DNA from: AP-15 sp036404275
GTDB lineage: Bacteria; Pseudomonadota; Alphaproteobacteria; ATCC43930; CGMCC-115725
DNA length: 37,169 nt
Assembly: GCA_036404275.1 (NCBI GenBank)
Contig: DASXAM010000293.1
Span: forward strand, 1-37,169
Reading direction: 5' to 3'
The notes beneath the pieces are model-generated. The model was not told where the DNA came from, ran no database searches, and saw only the letters and a program-made list of their open reading frames with translations. Below, one piece after another: positions 23,732 through 30,796 of the stretch; the first letter of the stretch is position 1, and each line of letters opens with the position of its first letter. The translations under genes were made by a program, and so were the position numbers.

Positions 23732-24213
23732 GCTGGCGCATCGCGCCGATAACCGGCGGCAGCCGCGAACTGCTGCTGGCAACGCCGCTATCGATGCTGC
23801 ACCGCGCCTGCTTTCCCGAGGACCCATGGGACATTCGGGCGATGACCGATATTTTGCGCCTCCCGGGCTGTTTCGGCGCCGTCGCCTGGAGCATCGCCGA
23901 GCCGGTCGGCTTTGCGCTGGCGCTCGCGCTGGGCGAAGAAAGCGAGATTCTGGCGCTCGGCGTCGTGCCGGCAAGGCGGCGAGCGGGAATCGGAGCCGCT
24001 CTCCTCGAGGCGATTTGCGACGCGGCTCGCCGCTGCGATGCTCGCAGCGTGGTGCTCGAGGTCGCCGCCGACAATACCGGCGCCCGCGCCCTCTATGCCG
24101 GTCGAGGGTTCGTCCCGATCGGGAGGCGACCCGATTACTACCGGCGCGGTCAATTGCCGATCGATGCCCTGGTGCTCCGCTTGGATTTGTTTGCCAGCTC
24201 GGGCACCACCTGA
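23728..24213 (+). CDS. rimI: Ribosomal protein alanine N-acetyltransferase RimI
   Basis: GNAT-fold enzyme that acetylates the N-terminal alanine of ribosomal protein S18 in E. coli; relatives may acetylate other proteins. The acetyl-CoA loop is in ILALGVVPARRRAGIGAALLEAI, followed by VVLEVAADNTGARALYAGRGFVPIGRRPDYY, the classic RimI ending. TTG 23728 overlaps the tsaB stop as TTGA and gives 161 residues; ATG 23662 would give 183 with 70 bp of overlap and is the alternative. The tsaB-rimI pair is conserved in bacteria. Confidence 0.9.
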   Translation: MSWRIAPITGGSRELLLATPLSMLHRACFPEDPWDIRAMTDILRLPGCFGAVAWSIAEPVGFALALALGEESEILALGVVPARRRAGIGAALLEAICDAARRCDARSVVLEVAADNTGARALYAGRGFVPIGRRPDYYRRGQLPIDALVLRLDLFASSGTT

Positions 24214-24292
24214 GCGAGACCCGGTCGCGCCTTGCTTGCGCTCTAATCATTGAATCGTGTTGGAAATTGATAGAAACCGACCGTCGTGCGGA

Positions 24293-24320
24293 TTGCCTTG
24301 CCGCCAATTGTTACTTATAT
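24293..24320 (+). promoter_or_regulatory. Possible promoter of mucR
   Basis: TTGCCT (24293-24298) and TTATAT (24315-24320) are 16 bases apart in a locally AT-rich stretch (24240-24350) that contrasts with the GC-rich surroundings. MucR proteins bind AT-rich sites with T-A steps and often repress their own gene, so this region is also a candidate autoregulatory site. Confidence 0.45.
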
Positions 24321-24351
24321 TGCCAATCAGACATACGGTAGGACCATCACG

Positions 24352-24768
24352 ATGAACAGCTCTGACCAAACCGGCGATTTGCTGGAATTGACGACGGAAA
24401 TCGTTGCGGCTCACGTTTCCAACAACACGGTGCCGGTAGGCGATTTGCCCCAACTGATCAACCAAGTGTACAATTCACTGGCCAATATCGGGAATGTACC
24501 GGCATTGCCGGCGGAACGCCCCCAACCGGCCGTCCCGATCAAGAAATCGATCCATGCGGATTACATCGTCTGCCTCGAGGACGGCAAAAAGCTCAAGATG
24601 CTCAAGCGGCATTTAAAGACCGCTTACAATATGACCCCCGAGACTTACCGCGAGCGGTGGGGGTTGGCGTCCGATTATCCAATGGTGGCGCCCAACTACG
24701 CCCGTCAGCGGAGCCGTCTCGCCAAGGAGATTGGACTCGGCACGCGCGCCCGCCGGGCTCGCGGATGA
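24352..24768 (+). CDS. mucR: MucR/Ros family transcriptional regulator
   Basis: Alphaproteobacterial H-NS-like silencer of 138 residues that controls surface, symbiosis or virulence genes in relatives. The N-terminal helical multimerisation region (LLELTTEIVAAHVSNNTVPVGDLPQLINQVYNSLANIG) and the C-terminal DYPMVAPNYARQRSRLAKEIGLG are typical. The zinc-finger region, VCLEDGKKLKMLKRHLKTAYNMTPETYR, keeps C74 and H87 but has D77 and Y92 where Ros has its second cysteine and second histidine. DNA binding without zinc is known for some family members. ATG 24352 follows the AT-rich promoter; the longer frame from 24286 is not used. Confidence 0.93.
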   Translation: MNSSDQTGDLLELTTEIVAAHVSNNTVPVGDLPQLINQVYNSLANIGNVPALPAERPQPAVPIKKSIHADYIVCLEDGKKLKMLKRHLKTAYNMTPETYRERWGLASDYPMVAPNYARQRSRLAKEIGLGTRARRARG

Positions 24769-24857
24769 GCCATGAGAAACGCCGCTGCTCGAACCGTAGG
24801 CGGCGGCGAAGCGTTGGCGTATAGTGAGACAGGAGGAGGCCCGATAACGGAGACGCG

Positions 24858-25289
24858 ATGGTCTCGCGCTTGGAGCAGCTCTGTCTCGACAAGGGTTTAA
24901 AGATGACCGAGCAGCGGCGGGTGATCGCCCGTGTGCTGTCGGAATCGGCTGATCATCCCGATGTCGAGCAGGTCTACCACCGGGCCACTGTGATGGATCC
25001 GCATATCAGTATCGCCACCGTCTATCGTACCGTGCGCCTGTTCGAGGAAGCCAACATCCTGGCACGCCACGATTTCGGCGACGGCCGGTCGCGCTACGAA
25101 GAGATGCCGAGCGACCACCACGATCATTTGATCGATCTACAATCGGGCCGGGTGATCGAGTTTCGCAACGAGGAGATCGAGCGGCTGCAACGGGCCGTTG
25201 CCGACCAGCTCGGCTACGAGCTCGTAGGGCACCGGCTCGAGCTATACGCGGTGCCGCGCCGCCGCGGCTCCGACACCGATCAGGAATGA
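24858..25289 (+). CDS. fur: Fur family metal-responsive regulator (Fur/Mur type)
   Basis: Dimeric metal-sensing repressor of 143 residues. The winged-helix part has KMTEQRRVIARVLSESADHPDVEQVYHRATVMDPHISIATVYRTVRLFEEANI; the metal region has SDHHDHLIDLQSGRVIEF. The CxxC structural zinc site of E. coli Fur (HLICLDC) is absent: the two positions are D93 and S96, as in many alphaproteobacterial Fur/Mur proteins, some of which respond to manganese. Whether iron or manganese is the signal cannot be read here. The ATG at 24858 follows GGAGACGCG, and the stop overlaps the next gene as ATGA. Confidence 0.92.
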   Translation: MVSRLEQLCLDKGLKMTEQRRVIARVLSESADHPDVEQVYHRATVMDPHISIATVYRTVRLFEEANILARHDFGDGRSRYEEMPSDHHDHLIDLQSGRVIEFRNEEIERLQRAVADQLGYELVGHRLELYAVPRRRGSDTDQE

Positions 25290-26155
25290 TCGGCAACAGC
25301 ACGACCACATCGCCGAGCTCGCCGGTCGCGTCCGGCGCGCGCGTCGGGCGAAGCGACGTTGTCGATATCTGGTCGGGTCGCCTGCAGGTCAGGCTCGCCG
25401 GCGGCCCTGCCGACATCGATGCAGCGCAAGCTTTGCGCTACCGGGTGTTCTACGAGAACCTAGGCGCCCGGCCGCTCACTCGCCTGGCGCATCTGCACCG
25501 GGATGCGGATCGCTTTGACGAGGGGTGCGACCATCTCCTCGTGCTGGATCACGGGCGCGTCTCGACCGCCAAGGTGGTCGGCACGTATCGGCTGATCCGG
25601 CGCCAGGCGGCAGTCCGGCTCGGCGGCTTTTATTCGGCCGGGGAATACGATATCGCGCCGCTTCTCGCCCAGCCGGGCGAGCTGCTCGAGCTCGGCCGCT
25701 CCTGCGTCGATGCCGCTTACCGTCACGGCCCGGCAATGCAGCTGCTGTGGAGCGGAATTGCGGCTTATGTCTTTCACTATAATATTGCGCTGATGTTCGG
25801 TTGCGCCAGCCTGCCGGGCACCGATCCCGATGCGGTGGCGCTGCCGCTCTCCTATCTCTACCATCGCCACCTGGCGCCGCCGGATTTGCGTCCGCGGGCA
25901 TTGCCGCAGCGCTATGTCGACATGCGGCGGTTGCTGGCCGATGCGATCGAAGGATCGCGGGCGCGAGCGGCACTGCCCCCCCTGATCAAGGGCTATCTGC
26001 GCCTCGGCGGCTTTGTCGGCGACGGTGCGGTCATCGACGAGCAGTTCAACACCACCGACGTTTGTGTCGTGGTCAAGACCGACCTCGTTGCCGACAAGTA
26101 TTCGCGCCATTACGAGCGGCGGTGCAAAGACCCTGCATGGGCTCATCGACGCTGA
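25286..26155 (+). CDS. olsB: GNAT-like ornithine acyltransferase OlsB
   Basis: Acyltransferase of the OlsB type: it would transfer a 3-hydroxyacyl group from ACP to the alpha-amino group of ornithine, giving lyso-ornithine lipid. The 289-residue sequence has the family pattern AQALRYRVFYENLGA, DHLLVLDHG, VVGTYRLIRRQ, FYSAGEYDIAPLLAQPGELLELGRSCVDAAYR and LIKGYLRLGGFVGDGAVIDEQFNTTDVCVVVKT. It starts in an ATGA overlap with fur and runs 19 bp into the PlsC gene. The neighbour supports the role, since OlsA, a PlsC-type enzyme, makes the second acyl transfer. Metal-linked control by the upstream fur product is possible but not shown. Confidence 0.85.
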   Translation: MIGNSTTTSPSSPVASGARVGRSDVVDIWSGRLQVRLAGGPADIDAAQALRYRVFYENLGARPLTRLAHLHRDADRFDEGCDHLLVLDHGRVSTAKVVGTYRLIRRQAAVRLGGFYSAGEYDIAPLLAQPGELLELGRSCVDAAYRHGPAMQLLWSGIAAYVFHYNIALMFGCASLPGTDPDAVALPLSYLYHRHLAPPDLRPRALPQRYVDMRRLLADAIEGSRARAALPPLIKGYLRLGGFVGDGAVIDEQFNTTDVCVVVKTDLVADKYSRHYERRCKDPAWAHRR

Positions 26156-26967
26156 GAATCGCGCGGCTCGCGCTCTATCTTCTCTGCACTTTCGCCTTGA
26201 TGCCGGTGCAGGGGCTGGGTCTGGTATTGCGTCGGAAATGGGCGAAGACCTTGCCGGCGGTCTATCATCGCTGGTGTTGTCGGATTCTCGGGTTTCGGGT
26301 GCGCACGATCGGCGCACCGACCACCCAGCGGCCGGCGCTGTTCGCCTCGAACCATATTTCCTACACCGATATTTCGGTTCTCGGCTCGCTGATCGCCGGG
26401 TCCTTTGTCGCCAAGTCGGAAGTCGCCGGCTGGCCGTTTTTCGGCTGGCTCGCCAAGCTGCAACGCAGTGTCTTTGTCGACCGGCAAATCCGCAGCACGC
26501 TGTCGCAACGCGAGGCGCTGGGCGCGCGGCTCGCCGCCGGCGACGCGCTGATCCTGTTTCCGGAGGGGACGAGCGGCGACGGCAGCCATGTGCTGCCGTT
26601 CAAGAGCGCTCTCTTCGGCGCGATCGATCGCAGCGCCGCCGCGCCGGTCGCGGTCCAGCCAGTCTCGATCGCCTATACCCGGCTCGACGGCATTCCGCTC
26701 GGCCGTCTCTGCCGCCCCTATTTCGCCTGGTACGGCACCGTCGATTTGGCGCCGCACATCTGGAGCATGGCGGGTCTCGGCACGGTCGAGGTCGTGGTCG
26801 AGTTTCACCCGCCGACGTTTCTCGTCGATTGCGGGTCGCGCAAGGCGCTCGCGCAGTATTGCCGCGACCGAATTTGCGGGGGGGTTGCCGCCGCCATTTC
26901 CGGCCGGCCGCAGCCCGTGCCGGACCCGCCCGTGCGCGGCGGAGCAGCGGAGGCTATAGCCGGATGA
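26137..26967 (+). CDS. PlsC-family 1-acyl-glycerol-phosphate acyltransferase (OlsA-like)
   Basis: Membrane-associated O-acyltransferase of 276 residues. The catalytic HX4D box is H73-D78 in NHISYTD, and the second block is FPEGTSGDGS (about 141-150). The N-terminal segment LALYLLCTFALMPVQGLGLVL is a likely membrane helix. The fold covers lysophosphatidic acid acyltransferases (PlsC) and OlsA; the overlap with olsB favours a role in ornithine lipid synthesis, completing lyso-ornithine lipid with a second acyl chain. It overlaps miaB by ATGA. Confidence 0.88.
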   Translation: MGSSTLRIARLALYLLCTFALMPVQGLGLVLRRKWAKTLPAVYHRWCCRILGFRVRTIGAPTTQRPALFASNHISYTDISVLGSLIAGSFVAKSEVAGWPFFGWLAKLQRSVFVDRQIRSTLSQREALGARLAAGDALILFPEGTSGDGSHVLPFKSALFGAIDRSAAAPVAVQPVSIAYTRLDGIPLGRLCRPYFAWYGTVDLAPHIWSMAGLGTVEVVVEFHPPTFLVDCGSRKALAQYCRDRICGGVAAAISGRPQPVPDPPVRGGAAEAIAG

Positions 26968-28331
26968 TTGCAGCGGGCGGCTCGGAGCGCGAGATGCGGG
27001 ACCCGACCAAGCGGGTATTCATCAAAACCTATGGCTGCCAGATGAATGTCTACGATTCGGCGCGCATGGCCGAATTGCTGGCGCCGCTCGGCTACGCTCG
27101 GACGCAGGCCGCCGAGGACGCCGATCTGGTGATTTTGAACACCTGCCACATCCGCGAAAAAGCGGCTGAAAAAGTCTTTTCCGAGCTCGGCCAATTGCGG
27201 CATCTCAAGACGCGCCGGGAACGACAGGGCGCCCGGACGCTGATTGCCGTCGCCGGCTGCGTCGCCCAGGCGGAGGGTGCGGAGATCTTGGCGCGGGCAC
27301 CCTATGTCGATTTTGTCTTTGGCCCGCAAGCCTACCACCATCTGCCGGAAATGGTGACGCGCGCGGCGCAGGAGCGCCGCCCGCTGATCGATACCGGCTT
27401 TCACGCCAAATTCGATACCCTGCCCGAAGCCCGGTCCGCCGCCGGGGTCAGCGCCTTTCTCACGGTGCAGGAAGGCTGCGACAAGTTCTGCACCTTTTGT
27501 GTCGTGCCCTACACGCGCGGTGCCGAATATTCGCGCCCGGTCGCCGCGATCCTGGCCGAGGCGCGCGCGCTCGTCGGCGGCGGCGCGCGTGAGATCACGT
27601 TGCTCGGCCAAAACGTCAACGCCTATCACGGCCACGGCTTGGATGGCCGGGAATGGCGGCTGGCCGATCTGGTGCGTGCGCTCGCCGATATCGAGGGTCT
27701 CGCCCGCATCCGCTACACGACCTCGCACCCGCGCGATGTCGATGAGGCGCTCGTCGCGGCGCATCGCGACATGCCCAAGCTGATGCCGTTTCTGCATCTG
27801 CCGGTGCAGAGCGGCTCGGACCGGGTGCTGCGGGCGATGAACCGGCGCTACAAGGCCGCCGAATACCGCCAAGTCGTTGCCCGCTTGCGCGAAGCTCGTC
27901 CCGATCTCGCGCTGTCGACCGATTTGATCGTCGGCTTTCCGGGAGAGAGCGAGGAGGATTTCCGGGCGACCCTCGATCTCGTCGCCGAAATCGGCTTTGC
28001 CCAGGCGTTCTCGTTCAAATATTCGCCGCGTCCCGGAACCCCCGCCGCCGCGGCGCCGCATCAGGTTGCGGACGAAATCAAAGCCGAGCGCCTGCGCCGC
28101 CTGCAGACGATGCTCAGCCGCCAGCAACGCGCCTTCAACGCGGCCTGTGTCGGCCGCACCTTGCCGGTGCTGCTGGAAAAGCCGGGTCGGCATCCGGGCC
28201 AATTGGTCGGGCGCAGCCCCTTTCTGCAAAGCGTCCATCTCGACGCCGGTGCCGCACGGATTGGCGATATCGTCCCGGCGCTGATCTCGGCAGCCGGCGC
28301 CAACAGCCTCGCCGGCAGGCTGGCGGCATGA
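26964..28331 (+). CDS. miaB: tRNA methylthiotransferase MiaB
   Basis: Radical SAM enzyme that adds a methylthio group to i6A37 of tRNA. The N-terminal UPF0004 domain has its three cluster cysteines C25 (YGCQMN), C61 (NTCHIREKAAEK) and C99 (AGCVAQ); the radical SAM triad is C172, C176 and C179 in EGCDKFCTFCVVPYTRG; a TRAM domain closes the 455-residue protein (about 385-455, with VLLEKPGRHPGQLVGRSPFLQSV). ATG 26964 overlaps the PlsC stop. A second ATG at 26994 is possible. It shares an operon with phoH and ybeY in most proteobacteria. Confidence 0.97.
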   Translation: MIAAGGSEREMRDPTKRVFIKTYGCQMNVYDSARMAELLAPLGYARTQAAEDADLVILNTCHIREKAAEKVFSELGQLRHLKTRRERQGARTLIAVAGCVAQAEGAEILARAPYVDFVFGPQAYHHLPEMVTRAAQERRPLIDTGFHAKFDTLPEARSAAGVSAFLTVQEGCDKFCTFCVVPYTRGAEYSRPVAAILAEARALVGGGAREITLLGQNVNAYHGHGLDGREWRLADLVRALADIEGLARIRYTTSHPRDVDEALVAAHRDMPKLMPFLHLPVQSGSDRVLRAMNRRYKAAEYRQVVARLREARPDLALSTDLIVGFPGESEEDFRATLDLVAEIGFAQAFSFKYSPRPGTPAAAAPHQVADEIKAERLRRLQTMLSRQQRAFNAACVGRTLPVLLEKPGRHPGQLVGRSPFLQSVHLDAGAARIGDIVPALISAAGANSLAGRLAA

Positions 28332-29329
28332 CCGGGCTCTCCGACCTCGCCGGCGGCGGGCCCGGGGCCGGCCGTCTGCAGCTCGAATTCGACGACAATC
28401 TGCTGCTGCCCCTGCTTTACGGCGAGCGCGACCAGCATCTCGACCAGGTCGAGCGCAAGCTGGGAGTTTCGGTCGTGACCCGCGGCAACCGACTTGCCAT
28501 CTCAGGCCCCGCCTCGGCCGCGGAGGCCGCCCACCTCGCTCTCTCGCGACTCTACGACCGCTTGAAGCGAGGCCAGGAGATCGATCTGCCGGCGGTCGAG
28601 GCGGCAATCCGGCTGGCTGAGGCCGAACTCGGCGACAAGAGCCTGAGCCTGTGGCTCGAAGATGCGGCGTTTCGCACCAGAAAGCGCCGCATCGCCGCGC
28701 GCACCCCAGGCCAGGCCGCCTACATCAAAGCGCTGCGCGACAACGAACTGGTGTTCGGGCTGGGACCGGCCGGCACCGGCAAGACCTACCTCGCCGTCGC
28801 CGCCGCGGTCGATCTGTTGATGACCGGGCGGGTCGAGCGGATTATCTTGTCGCGCCCGGCGGTCGAGGCCGGCGAACGGCTCGGCTTTTTGCCGGGCGAT
28901 TTGCGCGACAAAGTCGATCCCTATCTGAGGCCGATCTTCGACGCGCTGAACGATATGCTTCCGGCAGAGCAATTGGCGAAACGGCTGGGCACCGGCGAGA
29001 TCGAGGTGGCGCCGATCGCCTTTATGCGCGGCCGCACCCTATCGCGCGCCTTTGTCGTCCTCGACGAGGCGCAGAACACGACCCCGGTGCAGATGAAGAT
29101 GTTTTTAACCCGGCTGGGTGAAGCCTCGCGGATGGTGGTGACCGGCGATCCGACCCAGGTCGATCTGCCACCCGGCACCCCGTCCGGGCTCGCCGAGGCG
29201 CTCGCCACGCTCGCGGGGGTCGAGGGCATCGCGACTGTTCGCTTTACCGACCGGGATGTCGTGCGCCACGACCTCGTCGCCCGCATCGTGCGGGCGTACG
29301 AGGCGCGCACTCGTCCCGTCGAGGGGTGA
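28328..29329 (+). CDS. ybeZ: PhoH family ATPase (YbeZ)
   Basis: Cytosolic P-loop ATPase of 333 residues, related to RNA helicases and linked to the endoribonuclease YbeY. An N-terminal KH-like segment (residues about 17-80) precedes the ATPase domain, with Walker A GPAGTGKT at 146-153, IILSRPAVEAGERLGFLPGDL and Walker B FVVLDEAQNTTPVQMKMFLTR, then GDPTQVDLP. It overlaps miaB (ATGA) and runs directly into ybeY (TGATG). Confidence 0.96.
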   Translation: MTGLSDLAGGGPGAGRLQLEFDDNLLLPLLYGERDQHLDQVERKLGVSVVTRGNRLAISGPASAAEAAHLALSRLYDRLKRGQEIDLPAVEAAIRLAEAELGDKSLSLWLEDAAFRTRKRRIAARTPGQAAYIKALRDNELVFGLGPAGTGKTYLAVAAAVDLLMTGRVERIILSRPAVEAGERLGFLPGDLRDKVDPYLRPIFDALNDMLPAEQLAKRLGTGEIEVAPIAFMRGRTLSRAFVVLDEAQNTTPVQMKMFLTRLGEASRMVVTGDPTQVDLPPGTPSGLAEALATLAGVEGIATVRFTDRDVVRHDLVARIVRAYEARTRPVEG

Positions 29330-29838
29330 TGCCGCCCACCGTCGCGATCGACATCACCTCGTCCTACGCGGGCTGGGGGCGGGCCTGCCCATGCGCCGAA
29401 GAGCTGGTTCGCGCTGCTGCCGGCCTGGCATTGGACCGCGGCTTAGCGGCAGCGGCGATAGTCCCTTCGGGTCCGATCGAGCTCGGCGTTAGCCTCACCG
29501 ACGACCGTCGCCAGCGCCGGCTCAACCGTGACTGGCGCGGCCTCGACCGGCCGACCAACGTGCTGTCGTTTCCCGCCTGGGAGCCCGCCCAAAGCGGCCC
29601 GCGCGAAGCACCGATCCTGCTCGGCGATGTCATTCTCGCTTTTGAGACTGTGGCGCGCGAGGCCGTCGAGCAAGGGAAGCCGCTGGCGCACCATTTGTCC
29701 CACCTCACCGTGCACGGTGTCTTGCACCTGCTCGGCTACGACCACACCTCGCCCGCTGAAGCCGTCGTTATGGAAGCGCTGGAAACCGCTATATTGGAGA
29801 AATTGGGGATCCCGGATCCCTATCGCGACACCATCTGA
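29329..29838 (+). CDS. ybeY: rRNA maturation factor / endoribonuclease YbeY
   Basis: Zinc-dependent endoribonuclease of 169 residues involved in 16S rRNA 3'-end processing and ribosome quality control. The metal site is the diagnostic HGVLHLLGYDH at about 132-142, and VSLTDDRRQRRLNRDWRGLDRPTNVLSFP is the family's central block. The ATG at 29329 overlaps the ybeZ stop as TGATG; a GTG just before it is possible. Placement between phoH and corC is conserved across proteobacteria. Confidence 0.96.
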   Translation: MPPTVAIDITSSYAGWGRACPCAEELVRAAAGLALDRGLAAAAIVPSGPIELGVSLTDDRRQRRLNRDWRGLDRPTNVLSFPAWEPAQSGPREAPILLGDVILAFETVAREAVEQGKPLAHHLSHLTVHGVLHLLGYDHTSPAEAVVMEALETAILEKLGIPDPYRDTI

Positions 29839-29863
29839 TGGGGCAATTGCAGTTCCGCCGTCG

Positions 29864-30796
29864 ATGACCGACCCCGAGCCGCCGTCTAGCAGCGGCCAAA
29901 CCGACCACGAGCGGCTGTTTCCGCGGCTGCGCCATATCCTTCGGCTGATCCGAAGGCCGCGCAATGGCGAGGCGCTGCGCGAGACGATCGACGAAATGAT
30001 CGAGGAGCCTCCGGCCGAAGGTCCGGACGCGTTCAGCGATCACGAGCGCATGCTGATCGGAAACATTCTCAAGGTGCATAACGGCACGGCCGCCGATGTG
30101 ATGGTGCCGCGGGTCGATATCTTCGCCCTCGATGTCGAGATGCCCTTCGCTGAGGCGGTCAAAGCGATCGTCGAGCAGGGCCATTCCCGCATTCCGGTCT
30201 ACCGCGAATCGCCCGACGACGTGATCGGCTTTATTCACGCCAAGGACGTCTTGGCGCCGGTTGCCGAGCGGCGCGAAACCAAGCTGGCACCGCTGTTGCG
30301 CAAGGTGCTGTTTGTCGCCCCTTCGGTGCCGATACTTGATCTCCTGGTACAGATGCGCCAGGCGCGCACCCATATCGCCATGGTGGTCGATGAGTTCGGC
30401 GGCATCGACGGGCTGGTGACGATCGAAGATTTGATCGAAGAGATCGTTGGCGAGATCGAGGACGAGCATGACGTGGCCGATGGGCCGCGGCTGATCGAGC
30501 GCGGCGACGGCACCCTGATCGCCGATGCGCGCATCCCGATCGAAGCGCTTGAGGACCGGCAAGGCATCCGGCTGCGCCCGACCGGTGAGCAAGAGGAGGT
30601 CGATACGCTGGGTGGGCTGGTCTCGGCGCTGGCCGGGCGGGTGCCGCAGCGCGGCGAGGTGATCGTGCACCCGTCGGGGATCGAGTTCGAGGTGCTCGAT
30701 GCCGATCCGCGCCGGATCGCGCGGTTGCGGGTGCGCGGCTTACCGGCCCGGACCGCCAATGGTTCAGGCGGCGGGGACGCGGACGCCGGTGCCTGA
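29864..30796 (+). CDS. corC: CorC/HlyC-family CBS-domain protein
   Basis: Soluble member of the CorC family, 310 residues, without the DUF21 membrane domain. It has two CBS domains (about 68-185, with VMVPRVDIFALDVEMPFAEAVKAIVEQGHSRIPVYRESPDDVIGFIHAKDVL and MVVDEFGGIDGLVTIEDLIEEIVGEIEDE) and a C-terminal CorC/HlyC domain (about 210-295). Its relatives are linked to magnesium and cobalt efflux and bind nucleotides. ATG 29864 is 25 bp after ybeY. It overlaps the proposed lnt start by 8 bp. Confidence 0.92.
   Translation: MTDPEPPSSSGQTDHERLFPRLRHILRLIRRPRNGEALRETIDEMIEEPPAEGPDAFSDHERMLIGNILKVHNGTAADVMVPRVDIFALDVEMPFAEAVKAIVEQGHSRIPVYRESPDDVIGFIHAKDVLAPVAERRETKLAPLLRKVLFVAPSVPILDLLVQMRQARTHIAMVVDEFGGIDGLVTIEDLIEEIVGEIEDEHDVADGPRLIERGDGTLIADARIPIEALEDRQGIRLRPTGEQEEVDTLGGLVSALAGRVPQRGEVIVHPSGIEFEVLDADPRRIARLRVRGLPARTANGSGGGDADAGA

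Noticed and set aside
26805..28607. Minus-strand frame of 600 codons opposite miaB
   Set aside because: Shadow of miaB, which carries all six cluster cysteines.
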